Assembly: GCA_003153055.1 (NCBI GenBank)
Contig: PMBV01000151.1
Location: 1 to 14,136, forward strand
Source: Myxococcales bacterium
GTDB taxonomy: Bacteria; Myxococcota; Myxococcia; Myxococcales; Myxococcaceae
Length of the DNA: 14,136 nt
Direction: 5' to 3'
A program made the position numbers and the translations under genes. Shown here one piece after another: positions 12,523 to 14,136 of this stretch (within the stretch, counting starts at the first letter, position 1; the number at the start of each line of letters is the position of its first letter). The notes beneath the pieces were generated by a model that was not told the origin of the DNA, ran no database searches, and was given only the letters and a program-made list of their open reading frames with translations.

Positions 12523-14136
12523 TCAGCCCGCCAGCTTGGCCAACTTGCTCAGCACCACCTCGAGTGGAGGCTTTGACGTCAGCACCGGCGCCATCGGGTC
12601 GCCATGGCGCTCGAGATGGGCGATGGCGTTCCTGATGGTGAAGCGCTTGGGCTCGAGCGCCTCGTTCACCTCGTCCCACCGGAGCGTCATCGCGACCGGC
12701 GCCCCAACGTAGGGCCTCACGCAGAGGGGCGCGGCGAGCACCTTCCCCGCTCCGTTCTGGAGCGCGTCGAGGTACACCTTCCCGCCTCGGCGATGCACGA
12801 CCCGGTCAAGCGTGGCGATGGCTGGGAAGCGCTGCGTGAGGAGCGCCGCCAGGAGCTCGGCGAGCTGGCGAGCCCCGGCGTGGTCCAGCTGTGCTCCCAG
12901 CGGCATGAGCACGTGCATGCCCGTCGAGCCCGAGAGCTTGGCGAAGGCTGGCAGCTCGACCGAGTCACACAGCTCCTTGAGCCCAAGCGCCAGCTGCACC
13001 ACGTGTCGAAAGGGAGCTTCCTTGGGGTCGAGATCGATGACCGTCCAATCGGCGAGGGCGGGAGACGCCACCCTCGAGGCCGGCAGGTGAAAGGGAATCG
13101 CCCCCATCGTCACGCACCACTCGAGCGTCGGCTCGTCGTCACAGACGATCTGATCGATGTCCCGCCGCTCCTCCTCGTTTCGCACCCGCACCGAGCGGAT
13201 GAAGGACGGCGCCTTCTCTGGCTTGCCCTTCTGGAAGAAGCTCTTGCCGTGGATGCCGTCGGGGTAGCGGGTCATCATCAACGGGCGATCTCGAAAGTAC
13301 GGCAACAGCCACGGCGACACGGCCCGGTAGTAGGCGAACAGATCTCCCTTGGTCAGGCCATCGTCGGGGAAGAAGACCTTGTTCGGGTGAGAGAGCGCTA
13401 CGCCCTTCGTCCCCGGCGGCGCCAGACTCTGGTTGGCCATGCCCTCGTGAGGCGTGGGGCATTCTTGAGGTGTCTTGTCTGGCCGAAAGCGGAGAAAGGC
13501 CGGCTCCCTCAGCGCGAGACCGGCCGGCCAATTCTTGTACCGCACCTCGCAGACCAGCGAGGGCACACACCACACGGCCTCTCTTTCCCTGGGCGGGTCT
13601 CCCACGCAGGGAGGCTGAGCGAGGCGGGTGGGTTCCAGCTCGGCGCGCACCGAGTCGGCCAGCTTGGGTGTGAACCCGCTGCCGACCTTGCCTGCGTAGA
13701 CGAAACGCTCGTTGTCCCACGTCGCGAGGTACAGGGCGCCCCAGTCGTCAGCCCAGCCGACAATGGCGAAGTCGGCCACGTGCTTGAGGGCAATTTTGAG
13801 CCAGCTCTCACCCCGCCCGCCCCGGTACGGCGCGTCGGCCTTCTTCGCCACGACGCCCTCGAGCCCGCGGGCCTTCACCAGCTCCAATAGCGCCACGCCG
13901 TCCTCCTCCACGTGCTCCACTGGCAAGACCCGATCGAGCTTGGGGAGCACCTCGAAGAGCCGGCGCTTGCGCTCGGCCAGGGGACGATCGCGGAGGTCCT
14001 CCCCGTCGTACATCAGGAGGTCGAAGGCGAAGTACACCGCTGGATCGGCCCGCATCGCCAGGTCGATGTCTCGAGGCCCGGCCAGCGTCGAGCGCTTGAG
14101 CAGCCGCTGGAAGATGGGGTGCCCGTCGCCGTCCTG
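12523..14136 (-). CDS. ligD: DNA ligase D (NHEJ), ligase and polymerase domains, 5' partial
   Basis: The frame is open to the window edge, giving 537 residues with the N-terminus cut off. Residues 1-127 are the end of the ATP-dependent ligase core: VYFAFDLLMYDGEDLRDRPL (motif III), LEGVVAKK (93-99, motif IV) and SWLKIALK (motif V). An OB-fold follows (about 115-217, with GKVGSGFT and VCEVRYKNW). The nucleotidyl-binding Lys of motif I lies outside the window. Residues about 247-530 are the primase-like polymerase (POL) domain: LSHPNKVFFPDDGLTKGDLF, metal-binding Asp368 and Asp370 in IDLDPKEAPF, SGSTGMHV and VYLDALQNG. LigD repairs double-strand breaks with Ku by adding nucleotides and sealing ends. 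The ligase-then-POL order is that of Pseudomonas LigD, not of mycobacteria. Whether a phosphoesterase domain precedes it, and where ku is, cannot be seen. Confidence 0.95.
   Translation of the reverse strand, partial: QDGDGHPIFQRLLKRSTLAGPRDIDLAMRADPAVYFAFDLLMYDGEDLRDRPLAERKRRLFEVLPKLDRVLPVEHVEEDGVALLELVKARGLEGVVAKKADAPYRGGRGESWLKIALKHVADFAIVGWADDWGALYLATWDNERFVYAGKVGSGFTPKLADSVRAELEPTRLAQPPCVGDPPREREAVWCVPSLVCEVRYKNWPAGLALREPAFLRFRPDKTPQECPTPHEGMANQSLAPPGTKGVALSHPNKVFFPDDGLTKGDLFAYYRAVSPWLLPYFRDRPLMMTRYPDGIHGKSFFQKGKPEKAPSFIRSVRVRNEEERRDIDQIVCDDEPTLEWCVTMGAIPFHLPASRVASPALADWTVIDLDPKEAPFRHVVQLALGLKELCDSVELPAFAKLSGSTGMHVLMPLGAQLDHAGARQLAELLAALLTQRFPAIATLDRVVHRRGGKVYLDALQNGAGKVLAAPLCVRPYVGAPVAMTLRWDEVNEALEPKRFTIRNAIAHLERHGDPMAPVLTSKPPLEVVLSKLAKLAG

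Noticed and set aside
12517..12544. Inverted repeat GTTGGC ... GCCAAC at the convergent end of the MBL-fold and ligD genes
   Set aside because: The stem is six base pairs with a 16-base loop, has no T-tract and lies partly in ligD coding sequence.

Overview
The window is GC-rich throughout and densely coding. It resembles a chromosome segment of a myxobacterium (Myxococcota, Myxococcales-like). The reasons are the Arg/Ala/Gly-rich proteome, a TonB-type transducer domain fused to the front of a TonB-dependent receptor, several Cys-rich or lipobox-bearing envelope proteins, an extra Hsp70 paralogue, and a near-consensus sigma-54 promoter. This placement is inference from style; no rRNA or marker gene is present. 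All recognisable genes look intact except two cut by the window ends. No tRNA, rRNA, CRISPR, IS element or phage gene was found, and no stretch longer than about 140 bases lacks a gene.

Left part (1-4450): the C-terminal part of an Hsp70 that ends right after the beta substrate-binding domain (no helical lid) converges on a two-gene minus-strand unit. That unit is a TonB-dependent outer-membrane receptor with a fused TonB-C domain and, overlapping its stop codon by one base, a large lipoprotein. They probably act together at the outer membrane.

Middle-left (4405-6548, plus strand): a strong sigma-54 (-24/-12) element lies in front of a tight four-gene run. The genes encode a 67-aa basic protein of unknown function, a Trm112/UPF0434-like protein, TatD nuclease and TcdA (tRNA t6A dehydratase). 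Short gaps and overlapping stop/start codons suggest a single transcript with an RNA-modification or RNA-quality flavour.

Middle-right (6597-10562, minus strand): in transcription order there is a Tat-exported high-potential iron-sulfur protein (HiPIP), an exported four-domain protein (Ig-like, DUF2135-like, TPR, NADase-type glycan-binding), a secreted alpha/beta hydrolase, and a haloalkane-dehalogenase-like hydrolase. The last carries an extra N-terminal domain of about 100 residues and a well-placed internal ribosome-binding site.

Right part (10609-14136): a LysR-type regulator gene is divergent from a lipoprotein metallo-beta-lactamase-fold hydrolase (lactonase-like). A 26-bp imperfect palindrome lies at the LysR start and is a good operator candidate. 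The hydrolase gene converges, with a 7-bp gap, on the C-terminal two thirds of an NHEJ ligase LigD in ligase-then-polymerase order, cut by the window end.
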